The notes under the pieces are model-generated. The model had not been told where the DNA came from, ran no database searches, and worked only from the letters and a program-made list of their open reading frames with translations. Of a stretch of 8,907 nt of DNA, positions 1 to 7,008 are shown piece by piece. The position numbers and the translations under genes were made by a program. Each line of letters opens with the position of its first letter. Position 1 is the stretch's first letter. Source of the DNA: Alcanivorax sp. (lineage in GTDB: Bacteria > Pseudomonadota > Gammaproteobacteria > Pseudomonadales > Alcanivoracaceae); contig SLJS01000093.1 of assembly GCA_007135015.1 (NCBI GenBank), positions 1-8,907 of the forward strand, given 5' to 3'.

Positions 1-500
1 AGGGCTTCGACCAGGGCGAGGGAGAATTCGATGGCGGTGCCCGGTCCCCGGCTGGTGATGCAGTTGCTGTCGACCACCACCCGCTGTTCGCTGCCGCCGT
101 CCGGCAATGGATCCATGAAACGCGGATGGCCGGTGGCGGTCTTTCCTTCCAGCAGGCCGTGATGGGCCAGGGCAACGGCCGGGGCGGCGCAGATGGCGGC
201 ATACCAGCGTCCGGCATCGCGTTGTGCCCGCACCATGTCCATCAGTGTTTCGCTGTCGCGAAGGTGTTCGGCGCCGGGCATGCCGCCGGGCAGGGCGATC
301 AGGTCGAACTGCTTTCCGGAGCACTCTTCCACGGTGGCGTCGGCGACCAGGTTGGTCCTGCGCGCGGCGACGATCTCGCGCTGGTCGTGCACGCTGGCCA
401 GGGTCACTTCCACTCCGGCGCGGCGCAGGACATCAACGATGGTAACGGTTTCAATGTCTTCGGAGCCGTTGGCGACGGCAACCAGTGCGGTAGCGCTCAT
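1..500 (-). CDS. yajL: DJ-1/PfpI (YajL-like) family protein, 3' end outside window
   Basis: The 166 codons visible read without a stop to the window edge. The protein is a DJ-1/ThiJ/PfpI fold member closest in style to E. coli YajL, a family linked to protection of thiols and repair of glycated or oxidised proteins in the cytoplasm. Visible hallmarks are an N-terminal beta strand followed by NGSEDIE with Glu17 (the conserved Glu18 of DJ-1), the PGGMPGAEHLRD segment around residues 71-82, and the nucleophile-elbow cysteine Cys104 in AAICAAPA, followed by HHGLLEGK and TGHP. About 20 C-terminal residues are probably missing. The ATG overlaps the holA stop as ATGA, and a GGAGG ribosome site (508-512) lies 7 bases upstream, so the start is well supported. 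It is the last visible gene of the leuS-lptE-holA operon. Family assignment is firm; YajL versus a sister subfamily is inference. Confidence 0.9.
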   Translation of the reverse strand, partial: MSATALVAVANGSEDIETVTIVDVLRRAGVEVTLASVHDQREIVAARRTNLVADATVEECSGKQFDLIALPGGMPGAEHLRDSETLMDMVRAQRDAGRWYAAICAAPAVALAHHGLLEGKTATGHPRFMDPLPDGGSEQRVVVDSNCITSRGPGTAIEFSLALVEA

Positions 501-1513
501 GATCCCACCTCCATGATTTCCGGCAGCGGATGCCTGCACAGTCGCAGCAGCAGTGCCGTGATCAGGTCCCGGGGGTTGTCGCGGGACATGCCCTTGATGG
601 CCTGATCGGCCCGGGCGGCCAGCGACTGTGCGCGCTGCAGCGTGGGCAGGCCCAGCTTGCGCGCCCGCGCCTGCAGGGTGCGCAGTCGCTGCGGCGGCAT
701 GCGCACACCCGGGTCCAGGCCTTCGGCCATGGCACACATGGCGCGTATTTCCCGGGCCAGTGCCCACAGGATAACGGGCAACTCCACACCCTCGGCAACC
801 AGGGTGTCCAGCACCCTGAGGCAGCGCGACGCATCGCCTTCGGCCAGGGCGTCGGCCAGATCGAAGGGCGTAAAGCGGCTGGAATTGCCCACGGCCTGTT
901 GCACATGGGCCGGGGTCACTTCGCCTTCCGGGCACAGCAGGGCGAGCTTGTCGATTTCCTGGGCACAGGCGAGCAGGTTGCCCTCGCTGCGCTGGGTGAG
1001 CAGTTCCACGGCGTCGGCCGTGGCCGAAAGTCCGCGGCTTTTCAGTCGCGTCTGTATCCAGCCGGGCAGGCGCTCGGTCTGGACCGGCCAGACCTCGATG
1101 AGGGCGCCGGCACGGTCGACGGCCTGCACCCATTTGCTCTTCATGTCCCGGCGCCGGTCCAGTCGCGAGCAGGTGATCAGCAACAGGGTGTCGGAAGAAA
1201 TTTCCGCGCAGAGTTCCACAAGGATGGCGCTGGCGGCCTTGTCAGGGCGCTTGTCGCCCAGGCGCACCTCGATGATGCGCCGGTCGCCGAACAGGCTCAT
1301 GGCCCGACCCTCGTTGTAGACGCCGTTCCAGTCGACGCCGCCGCCGTCGCTGCTGAAGACCAGCCGTTCGGCAAAACCCTGCTCCTGGCGTGCCCACTGG
1401 CGGATGCGGTCGGCACACTCCATCTGCTGGAAGGGCTCGTCGCCGGCGATCAGCCAGACGTAAGCCGGCTCCTTCTTCAGACGGGCTTCGAGGTGCTCGG
1501 GGCGAAGCTGCAT
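497..1513 (-). CDS. holA: DNA polymerase III subunit delta
   Basis: This is the delta subunit of the clamp loader, which opens the beta sliding clamp during chromosome replication. The 338-residue length fits the family (E. coli HolA is 343). The N-terminus (MQLRPEHLEARLKK, then AYVWLIAGDEPFQQMECADRIR) matches the start of HolA proteins, including the GDEP/GNDP turn that sits where ATPases carry a Walker A. As expected for delta, no Walker A lysine motif is seen. The middle part (residues about 140-215) has the helical AAA+ lid pattern with SEGNLLACAQEIDKLALL, and the C-terminal collar region has LPVILWALAREIR. The start ATG overlaps the lptE stop as TGATG, with a GGAGG site (1521-1525) 7 bases upstream. 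It ends as ATGA with the YajL-like gene. Position after lptE is the same as in E. coli. Confidence 0.95.
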   Translation of the reverse strand: MQLRPEHLEARLKKEPAYVWLIAGDEPFQQMECADRIRQWARQEQGFAERLVFSSDGGGVDWNGVYNEGRAMSLFGDRRIIEVRLGDKRPDKAASAILVELCAEISSDTLLLITCSRLDRRRDMKSKWVQAVDRAGALIEVWPVQTERLPGWIQTRLKSRGLSATADAVELLTQRSEGNLLACAQEIDKLALLCPEGEVTPAHVQQAVGNSSRFTPFDLADALAEGDASRCLRVLDTLVAEGVELPVILWALAREIRAMCAMAEGLDPGVRMPPQRLRTLQARARKLGLPTLQRAQSLAARADQAIKGMSRDNPRDLITALLLRLCRHPLPEIMEVGS

Positions 1514-2058
1514 CAGGTTTCCTCCGGGTTTTCATCGGAGTCGGCGTCTTCCGGTTCCGGGCGTACATGCTGGAGCTGGCGCATGATCCGCAGCGCCGCT
1601 TCGGAAAACATCTCCTCGCGCAGGGCACGCTCCTCGTCGTCGGCGGCCAGCGCGCGGGCCGGATCCACGTCCATGTGACGAAGGATCTGCGGCGATTGTG
1701 GAGCGATCAGCGTGTCGCCCTCCTCGTCGTGCAGTGTCCACCTGACCGTGTAGAGCAATTCCAGCCCGGCGGTGCGCCCGCGCTCGTCGACGCTTACGGT
1801 GCGGCTGCTCCAGTCCTCGCTGACAATGCGCAGTACCGGTCCCTCCTCCCCGCCCAGGGCAATGCCGTGGTCACGCAGGGCGCTCACCAGAGGCTGGCGC
1901 AGGTTCGCGCTGCCGCCCCGCAGTTGCAGGGTTTCCAGGTGCGCCACATCCACGGTGCCGCGCAGCTGCCAGCCGCATCCGGCCAGCCAGGCCGTGAGCA
2001 GCAGCAGGGCAGCCAGATGCAGTCCGGCTGCGCGGAGCCTCGAATCGATGCCGCTCAT
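1513..2058 (-). CDS. lptE: LPS-assembly lipoprotein LptE
   Basis: LptE is the outer-membrane lipoprotein that plugs the LptD barrel and helps deliver lipopolysaccharide to the cell surface. The 181-residue product has a lipoprotein signal peptide: a short basic N-region, a hydrophobic core (residues 13-25, LHLAALLLLTAWL) and a lipobox LAGC with the lipidated Cys28. Directly after it comes GWQLRG, the counterpart of the GF.LRG motif at the mature N-terminus of LptE/RlpB. The C-terminus is a strongly acidic tail (residues about 167-181), which is likely disordered. The start was chosen because it gives a complete signal peptide and overlaps the leuS stop as ATGA; the frame stays open further upstream only as a shadow of leuS. 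No strong ribosome site is seen, which fits translational coupling to leuS. Its stop overlaps the holA start. Confidence 0.93.
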   Translation of the reverse strand: MSGIDSRLRAAGLHLAALLLLTAWLAGCGWQLRGTVDVAHLETLQLRGGSANLRQPLVSALRDHGIALGGEEGPVLRIVSEDWSSRTVSVDERGRTAGLELLYTVRWTLHDEEGDTLIAPQSPQILRHMDVDPARALAADDEERALREEMFSEAALRIMRQLQHVRPEPEDADSDENPEET

Positions 2059-4559
2059 CCGGGCGCCACGATGTTGACCAGCTTGCCGGGTACCACGATC
2101 ACCTTGCGCACGGTGCTCTCGCCGATATGCTTCTGCACGTTTTCCTCTTGCCTGGCCATCTCTTCCAGGGTGGCGTTGTCCGCGTCCGCCGGTGCATTGA
2201 TCTTCGCGCGCACCTTGCCGTTGACCTGTACCACCAGTTCGATGGTGTCCTTCTGCAGGGCGGCCTCGTTCACCTCGGGCCAGCCCGCATCGAGAATGTC
2301 TCCGCTGCAGCCCAGTTCCTCCCACAGCACATGGGTAATGTGCGGGACGACGGGATGCAGCACGCGCAGCACCATGGACAACCAGATGATGCGGGCCTCG
2401 ATGCTCTGCGGCTGTCCCGCCGCCGCGGGGTTGTCCGTGTAGTGGTTGTTGAGTTCATGCAGGCTGTTGATGATCTTCATGCAGCCGGCAACCACCGTGT
2501 TGAACTGGTTCTTCTCGTAATCACCGAGGATCTGTCTGAGGTTGCCGTGCACCTCGTGCCAGGCGTTCTTCAGTTCCTCCGGTGCCTCGGTCATGTCGGG
2601 TTCGTCCGCCGGGTGAGCGCCCGCGGTTTCCCGGTGGCGGATGAAATCATCCCGCCAGGCGGCGGCAAGACTCCAGAGTCGCTTGAGAAAGCGATGCGCG
2701 CCTTCCACGCCGGAGTCGTTCCATTCCAGCGACTGCTCCGGCGGCGCGGCGAACATGATGAAAAGGCGCACCGTGTCGGCGCCGTAGCGCTCGATCATTT
2801 CCTGCGGGTCCACGGTGTTGCCCTTGGACTTGGACATCTTGGCCCCGTCCTTGAGCACCATGCCCTGGCACAACAGGCGCTTGAACGGCTCATCGGAGTC
2901 CACCAGGCCGGCGTCGCGCAACAGCTTGTGGAAGAAGCGCGCATAGAGCAGATGAAGAATGGCGTGCTCGATGCCGCCGATGTACTGATCCACCGGCAGC
3001 CAGTAGTTGGCGCGCTCCGGGTCCAGCATCCCCTGGTCGTTGTCGGGGCAGCAGTAGCGCGCGTAATACCAGCTCGACTCCATGAAGGTGTCGAAGGTGT
3101 CGGTTTCCCGAAAGGCGGGCTCGCCCCGGTATTCGGTCTTCGCCCATTCCGGGTCGTCCTTGATGGGGTTGCGGCCCTGCTCCAGGCTCACGTCTTCGGG
3201 CAGCGTGATCGGCAGGTCCTCTTCCGGTGCCGCCACGATTTCGCCGTTTTCGCGATGCAGCATGGGAATGGGCGCGCCCCAGTAGCGCTGGCGGGAAACA
3301 CCCCAGTCGCGCAGACGGTAATTGACCTTGCGCTCGCCCTTGCCCTCGCTTTTCAGGCGCTCGGCAATGGCATCAAACGCTTCGTCCGAGGTGAGTCCGT
3401 CGAACGCCCCGGAGTTCACCAGGCGGCCCTTTTCCGTGAAAGCGCCGGCGTCGATATCCGCTTCGCCGCCGTCGGCGGGTTCGATGACCTGGGGGATGGG
3501 CAGGCCGAAGGCCCGGGCAAATTCCCAGTCACGCTGGTCATGGGCGGGCACCGCCATCACCGCGCCGGTGCCATAGTCCATGAGCACGAAATTGGCCACC
3601 CAGACCGGCACCTCTTCGCCACTGATCGGGTGAATGGCCCGCAGGCCGGTGTCCACGCCCTTCTTTTCCATGGTGGCGATGTCCGCTTCGGCCACCTTGC
3701 TGCGCAGGCACTCGGCGGCGAATTCGGCGACCCGGGAATCCTTTTCGGCCAGTTTCTTCGTCAGCGGATGGGCCGCCGCCAGCGCGACGTAGCTCACTCC
3801 CATCAGGGTGTCCGGTCGGGTGGTATAGACCCGCAGCGGCTCCTCGCCGGCCAGGGCAAAATCCATCTCCACGCCTTCGGAACGCCCGATCCAGTTGCGC
3901 TGCATGGTCTTGACCTGCTCCGGCCAGCCGTCGAGCTGGTCCAGATCCCCGAGCAATTCCTCGGCGTACTCGGTGATGCGGATGAACCACTGGGGAATCT
4001 CGCGCTGCTCCACCGGCGCGCCGGAGCGCCAGCCGCGCCCGTCCACCACCTGCTCGTTGGCCAGCACCGTCTGGTCCACCGGATCCCAGTTCACGGTGGC
4101 ATTGCGACGATAGACCAGCCCCTTCTCGTACAGGCGCGTGAAGAACCACTGTTCCCAGCGGTAGTAGTCCGGGTCACAGGTGGCCAGCTCCCGGCTCCAG
4201 TCGTAGCCGAAGCCCAGGCGCTTGAGCTGGCCCTTCATGTATTCGATGTTCTCGCGGGTCCACTTCGCCGGCGGCACCCGGTTCTGCATGGCGGCGTTTT
4301 CCGCCGGCAGGCCGAAGGCGTCCCAGCCCATGGGTTGAAGTACGTTCCTGCCCAGCATTCGCTGGTGACGGCTGACCACGTCGCCGATGGTGTAGTTGCG
4401 CACATGGCCCATGTGCAGCCGCCCGCTGGGATAGGGAAACATGGAAAGGCAGTAGAATTTCTCGCGACCGGGTTCCTCCCGGACGCGAAAAGTGTCATTT
4501 TCCTCCCAGTGCTGCCGGGCTTCCCGTTCGATCTGCTCGGGGCGATACTTTGATTCCAT
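2055..4559 (-). CDS. leuS: leucyl-tRNA synthetase
   Basis: Class I synthetase that charges tRNA-Leu with leucine in the cytoplasm. The start MESKYRPEQIE lines up with E. coli MQEQYRPEEIE. HIGH appears as HMGH (residues 49-52) after FPYPSGRL, and KMSKS is at 574-578. The CP1 editing domain is complete: TTRPDT (246-251) and GTGAVMAVPAHDQRD with Asp344, matching the Thr252 and Asp345 editing residues of E. coli. The product is 834 residues against 860 in E. coli. The leucine-specific domain normally inserted just before KMSKS is absent; QGMVLKDGAKMSKS runs straight through. The cysteines of the ZN-1 domain (E. coli 159, 175, 176, 179) are Asp, Arg, Gly and Ser here. An in-frame ATG at 4604 with AAGG 5 bases upstream would add 15 residues (MYPKRPVVIVSGPSP); the homology-supported start lacks a clear ribosome site, so the start is not certain. 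Confidence 0.97.
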   Translation of the reverse strand: MESKYRPEQIEREARQHWEENDTFRVREEPGREKFYCLSMFPYPSGRLHMGHVRNYTIGDVVSRHQRMLGRNVLQPMGWDAFGLPAENAAMQNRVPPAKWTRENIEYMKGQLKRLGFGYDWSRELATCDPDYYRWEQWFFTRLYEKGLVYRRNATVNWDPVDQTVLANEQVVDGRGWRSGAPVEQREIPQWFIRITEYAEELLGDLDQLDGWPEQVKTMQRNWIGRSEGVEMDFALAGEEPLRVYTTRPDTLMGVSYVALAAAHPLTKKLAEKDSRVAEFAAECLRSKVAEADIATMEKKGVDTGLRAIHPISGEEVPVWVANFVLMDYGTGAVMAVPAHDQRDWEFARAFGLPIPQVIEPADGGEADIDAGAFTEKGRLVNSGAFDGLTSDEAFDAIAERLKSEGKGERKVNYRLRDWGVSRQRYWGAPIPMLHRENGEIVAAPEEDLPITLPEDVSLEQGRNPIKDDPEWAKTEYRGEPAFRETDTFDTFMESSWYYARYCCPDNDQGMLDPERANYWLPVDQYIGGIEHAILHLLYARFFHKLLRDAGLVDSDEPFKRLLCQGMVLKDGAKMSKSKGNTVDPQEMIERYGADTVRLFIMFAAPPEQSLEWNDSGVEGAHRFLKRLWSLAAAWRDDFIRHRETAGAHPADEPDMTEAPEELKNAWHEVHGNLRQILGDYEKNQFNTVVAGCMKIINSLHELNNHYTDNPAAAGQPQSIEARIIWLSMVLRVLHPVVPHITHVLWEELGCSGDILDAGWPEVNEAALQKDTIELVVQVNGKVRAKINAPADADNATLEEMARQEENVQKHIGESTVRKVIVVPGKLVNIVAPG

Positions 4560-4576
4560 GGGCGATGGTCCACTGA

Positions 4577-4624
4577 CAATAACAACAGGGCGCTTAGGAT
4601 ACATGGGAACCTTGATTTCTTCAT
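4577..4624 (-). promoter_or_regulatory. leucine-codon-rich out-of-frame reading frame just upstream of leuS (possible leader)
   Basis: An ATG at 4624-4622, in a different frame from leuS, begins MKKSRFPCILSALLLLSVDH. It includes CTA and then four leucine codons in a row, CTG TTG TTA TTG (4577-4588), ending 17 bases before the leuS start. TTA, CTA and TTG are expected to be uncommon in such a GC-rich genome. This resembles the leucine runs of leader peptides that sense charged tRNA-Leu. Against it: no ribosome binding site is visible, the frame has no stop until 4235 inside leuS, and no terminator/antiterminator pair was recognised. It is listed as a possible regulatory element only. Confidence 0.2.
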
Positions 4625-4644
4625 GGTGGGGGGCGGGATATGAA

Positions 4645-4649
4645 GGAGG
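4645..4649 (+). promoter_or_regulatory. ribosome binding site for the DUF218 gene (decides a GTG start)
   Basis: AAGGAGGG contains a full GGAGG core at 4645-4649. It lies 6 bases before the GTG at 4656, which is ideal spacing. The ATG four codons later (4668) would have 18 bases of spacing, so GTG is the likelier start. Confidence 0.75.
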
Positions 4650-4655
4650 GCCGCG

Positions 4656-5255
4656 GTGACCGCGACCATGGCACTGCTGCTTCTGCTGGTGGCTGGCACC
4701 CTGCCGGGTGTGGTGCGCTGGATGCTGCCGCCACTGCCGGCGGCTCAGACGGGGGGCGCCCAGGTGGTGGTGGTCCCGGGCGGCGGCCACCGCCAGTACT
4801 ATGGCGAGGCGGCCCCTTCGCCGGCGAGCCTGCGCCGGGCCCGGCGAGGCCTGGAGGCGGCCCGGCAGCGGGACCTGCCCATTCTGCTCAGCGGCGGCCA
4901 GGGTGAGGTGGCAGGCACTTCCGAGGCGGCGCTGATGGCGGAGGTGATCCGGCGCCAGTGGCCCGAGGCGCAGCTGTGGTGCGAGCAGGAAAGCCGCAAT
5001 ACCTGGGAAAACGCCCGCAACAGCGCCGAAATGCTCTCCGCCCGGGGGATCACCCGGATCCTGTTGGTCACCGACCGGCCCCATCTCACCCGGGCGACCC
5101 TGAGTTTCCGCGCCCAGGGCCTGGAAGTGATCCCGCTGCCGGTTTCCGACCTGCCACGCCCGGAATGGGTCCCCTCCGCCGGCGCCCTGGCCTGGCTGCC
5201 GGACATTTACTATGAGTGGGTGGGGTTGGTCTGGTATCAGATCAGGTATTTGTGA
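4656..5255 (+). CDS. DUF218 (ElyC/SanA/YdcF-type) envelope protein
   Basis: The 199-residue product belongs to the DUF218 family (PF02698), whose members include ElyC and SanA, implicated in envelope and peptidoglycan homeostasis, and YdcF; the biochemical activity is not settled. A single N-terminal hydrophobic segment (residues about 3-24) should anchor it in the inner membrane with the domain on one face. Family motifs in order are VVVVPGGGHR (37-46), PILLSGGQ (75-82), ESRNTWENARNSAEML (112-127), ILLVTDRPHLTRA (135-147) and a closing YYEWVGLVWYQIRY. The family's Glu, Asn-Thr, Asp and His residues are all present, so it looks intact. It lacks the second N-terminal membrane segment of ElyC. 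The gene sits alone on the plus strand between leuS and lnt, divergent from one and convergent with the other. The GTG start is set by a strong ribosome site. Which named subgroup it belongs to is unknown. Confidence 0.9.
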   Translation: MTATMALLLLLVAGTLPGVVRWMLPPLPAAQTGGAQVVVVPGGGHRQYYGEAAPSPASLRRARRGLEAARQRDLPILLSGGQGEVAGTSEAALMAEVIRRQWPEAQLWCEQESRNTWENARNSAEMLSARGITRILLVTDRPHLTRATLSFRAQGLEVIPLPVSDLPRPEWVPSAGALAWLPDIYYEWVGLVWYQIRYL

Positions 5256-5285
5256 GGGACAAGGGACAAGGGGCAAGGGGCAAGG
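5256..5285 (+). repeat. 7-base tandem repeat, four units (GGGRCAA)
   Basis: Four consecutive heptamers, GGGACAA, GGGACAA, GGGGCAA and GGGGCAA, followed by GG, begin at the first base after the stop codon of the DUF218 gene. A longer, more degenerate array of the same type lies in opposite orientation at 5473-5525. Confidence 0.85.
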
Positions 5286-5469
5286 CGAATGGGGGTGATT
5301 GCCATCAGGACGGCGTGGCGCGTTCGGCCTACTGGTCAGGCCTTCCCCTCCTTTTTTCCTGAAAAACCTTTCAGAATCAGTTGGTTCCCAGGTGATTAGG
5401 GTGTGTTTTTTTTCTGGCCGCTTCCGTGCCCCGGCACGCGAAACGGCTCAAGATATCCCCCGTACCTGA
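5286..5469. other. convergent intergenic spacer between DUF218 gene and lnt
   Basis: This stretch carries no credible gene. It contains a short hairpin GGCCT/AGGCC (5326-5342) followed after 8 bases by TTTTTT (5352-5357), which is a weak terminator candidate for the plus-strand gene. A perfect CTGAAA/TTTCAG stem with a 4-base loop is at 5359-5374, and a CGTGC/GCACG stem is in 5425-5438. Neither of the latter two is followed by a U-tract in the direction of an incoming transcript, so no confident terminator for lnt is visible. A run of eight or more T lies near 5406-5413. Confidence 0.4.
5326..5357 (+). terminator. weak candidate terminator for the DUF218 gene
   Basis: GGCCT (5326-5330) pairs with AGGCC (5338-5342) around a 7-base loop. 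A T-rich stretch with six consecutive T ends at 5357. The 5-pair stem is short and the T-tract starts too far from the stem for a typical intrinsic terminator, so this is tentative. Confidence 0.25.
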
Positions 5470-6975
5470 TCATCCTTGCTCCTTGTCCCTTGCCTCTTGT
5501 TCCTTATCCTTGTTCCTTCTTGTCCGCCAGGCGCCAACACCCACCAGCAGTGCCGCGAAAGCCCAGACCGGCCAGCCGCCCAGGCGCATGTAGAGCGTTT
5601 CGCCTTCAACGGGGGTGTATTCACTGAACAGCACATCCCGTTCGAACTGCTCCAGACGGGCGTGGACCTGCCCGCGCGGATTGACCACCGCGGTGATGCC
5701 ATTGTTGGTGCCGCGGACCAGCCAGCGGCCGGTCTCGCGCGCGCGCATGCGTGCCATGTGGAAATGCTGGTGGGGGCCCGCCGAGGTGCCGAACCAGGCG
5801 TCGTTGCTGATGGTCATGATGACGTTGCTGCGGGCGCTGCGGTTGCGCACGAACTCCGGATAGACGATCTCGTAGCAGATGAAAGGCGCCATCACATGGT
5901 CCTTCACCTGCAGATTCGGCTGGTCCGGCTGGCCCGGGGTGAAGCTGGACATGGGCAGATCGAAGAACGGGATCAGCCCGCGTAGCAGACCTTCAAGGGG
6001 CACGTATTCACCGAAGGGCACCAGACGCTGCTTGTGGTAGACGCCCCGGCCGCCGGAGATCACCGCCACACTGTTGTAGTAGCGCGGCGGCCGTACGGAA
6101 CGGTCACGCCAGGGAATGCCCGTGATCATGGCGCCGCCCCGGGTGGCGATGGCCGCGCCCTCGCGGGCCAGGTACTCGTCCACATCCTGGTAGAACTCGG
6201 TAATGGCCGCTTCCGGCCAGATCACCACATGATCTTCCGGGATCCGGGCGTTGAGATCCGAGTAGATCTCCCGGGTGGCGCGGCGCATGGTCGTCTGCCA
6301 GCGCACATCCTGGGGGATGTTGCCCTGGACCAGGGCCACCGGCACGGGATCGCCGGCGGGCGTGACATGGCTGTAGAACGGCTCGCCGGCGGCGAGTCCC
6401 CAGCCCACCAGCGCCAGCAGGGCGGGCGGGACGGCCGCCCGCCACTGGCGGGCAAGCTGGCCCAGGGCCACGGCGGTGAGCACCGTGGCCAGCGTCACCA
6501 GCCAGACACCGCCCAGTGGGGCCAGCCCCGCCAGCGGTGTATCGACCATGGCATTGCCGGGATAAAGCCAGGGAAAGCCGGTAAGAAAACGCGCGCGCAC
6601 CAGATCCAGCAGCAGCCAGGCACCGGAGAACAGCAGGGCACCGGGCGCCGGCGCGGCAAGGCGTGCCGTGAAGGCAAAGAGCAGCGCCGGAAAGATCGCC
6701 AGGAAGGCGGCGAAGAGAAAGGTCATGGGCAGTGCCAGGATCAACGGCGTATGCCCGTACTCGTGCATGCTGACATGCACCCAGTACACGCCGAAGCCGA
6801 ACAGCCCCACCCCGTACAGCCAGCCGCGGAGCAGTGCTTCCCGCCAGCCGATGCCGTGCAGGCAGTACCATCCCAGCGCGATGCTGGCGAGCACCAGCGG
6901 CCACCACTGCCAGGGCGCGAAGGCAAGGGGGTAGAGAAGTCCCGCCGCGAGGGCGAGAAGGCGCATGCGCATCAT
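5470..6975 (-). CDS. lnt: apolipoprotein N-acyltransferase
   Basis: Lnt is the inner-membrane enzyme that adds the third acyl chain to the N-terminal cysteine of lipoproteins, the last step of lipoprotein maturation before Lol export; LptE in this window would be a substrate. The 501-residue product has hydrophobic helices from residue 5 to about 200, including the family's PLAFAPWQWWPL segment, then a periplasmic carbon-nitrogen hydrolase domain (about 212-450) and a final membrane helix (about 466-483). The catalytic triad is visible as Glu255 in IWPEAAITEF, Lys315 in YHKQRLVPFGEY and Cys367 in FICYEIVYPE, equal to E267, K335 and C387 of E. coli. The start has ATG ATG at 6975 with only a weak AGGG upstream; Met2 or Met4 are possible. 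The last dozen or so residues (NKDKEQEARDKEQG) are encoded by a heptamer repeat and look added. Unlike in many relatives, corC is not directly upstream. Confidence 0.96.
   Translation of the reverse strand: MMRMRLLALAAGLLYPLAFAPWQWWPLVLASIALGWYCLHGIGWREALLRGWLYGVGLFGFGVYWVHVSMHEYGHTPLILALPMTFLFAAFLAIFPALLFAFTARLAAPAPGALLFSGAWLLLDLVRARFLTGFPWLYPGNAMVDTPLAGLAPLGGVWLVTLATVLTAVALGQLARQWRAAVPPALLALVGWGLAAGEPFYSHVTPAGDPVPVALVQGNIPQDVRWQTTMRRATREIYSDLNARIPEDHVVIWPEAAITEFYQDVDEYLAREGAAIATRGGAMITGIPWRDRSVRPPRYYNSVAVISGGRGVYHKQRLVPFGEYVPLEGLLRGLIPFFDLPMSSFTPGQPDQPNLQVKDHVMAPFICYEIVYPEFVRNRSARSNVIMTISNDAWFGTSAGPHQHFHMARMRARETGRWLVRGTNNGITAVVNPRGQVHARLEQFERDVLFSEYTPVEGETLYMRLGGWPVWAFAALLVGVGAWRTRRNKDKEQEARDKEQG
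5473..5525 (-). repeat. degenerate 7-base tandem repeat inside the 3' end of lnt
   Basis: Read on the minus strand this is about seven imperfect units of the type RCAAGGR (for example GGAACAA, GAGGCAA, GGGACAA, GGAGCAA), with one 6-base unit. It is the same family as the array at 5256-5285 in inverted orientation. It runs up to the lnt stop codon and encodes the charged tail containing KDKEQ and RDKEQG. Confidence 0.75.
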
Positions 6976-7008
6976 TGAGCCGGGCCCTGAAACCGTCGAG
7001 AATCGAAA

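Noticed and set aside
530..1678. Plus-strand open frame of about 380 codons opposite holA and lptE
   Set aside because: Shadow frame spanning two well-identified genes and their junction; rich in low-complexity Gly/Ala/Arg/Gln with no motif.
2059..2325. Upstream extension of the lptE frame inside leuS
   Set aside because: It would bury the lipoprotein signal peptide in the middle of the protein; it is a frame shadow of the leuS 3' end.
2127..4553. Plus-strand open frame of about 800 codons opposite leuS
   Set aside because: It is an exact shadow of leuS produced by high GC at third positions. It lacks recognisable domains, and leuS has every family motif.
4560..5276. Long in-frame upstream extension of leuS over the DUF218 gene
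   Set aside because: The frame stays open but the extra sequence is not protein-like, and LeuS proteins start at the MESKYRPE position; at most the ATG at 4604 is a real alternative.
5359..5374. Perfect CTGAAA/TTTCAG hairpin in the convergent spacer as a terminator
   Set aside because: The T-run lies upstream of the stem on the plus strand and gives A-residues on the minus strand, so it does not fit an intrinsic terminator in either direction.
5240..5471. Nine-base GATCAGGTA present near both heptamer arrays, on opposite strands
   Set aside because: Relative to the arrays it precedes one and follows the other, so it does not form a consistent repeat boundary; probably chance.
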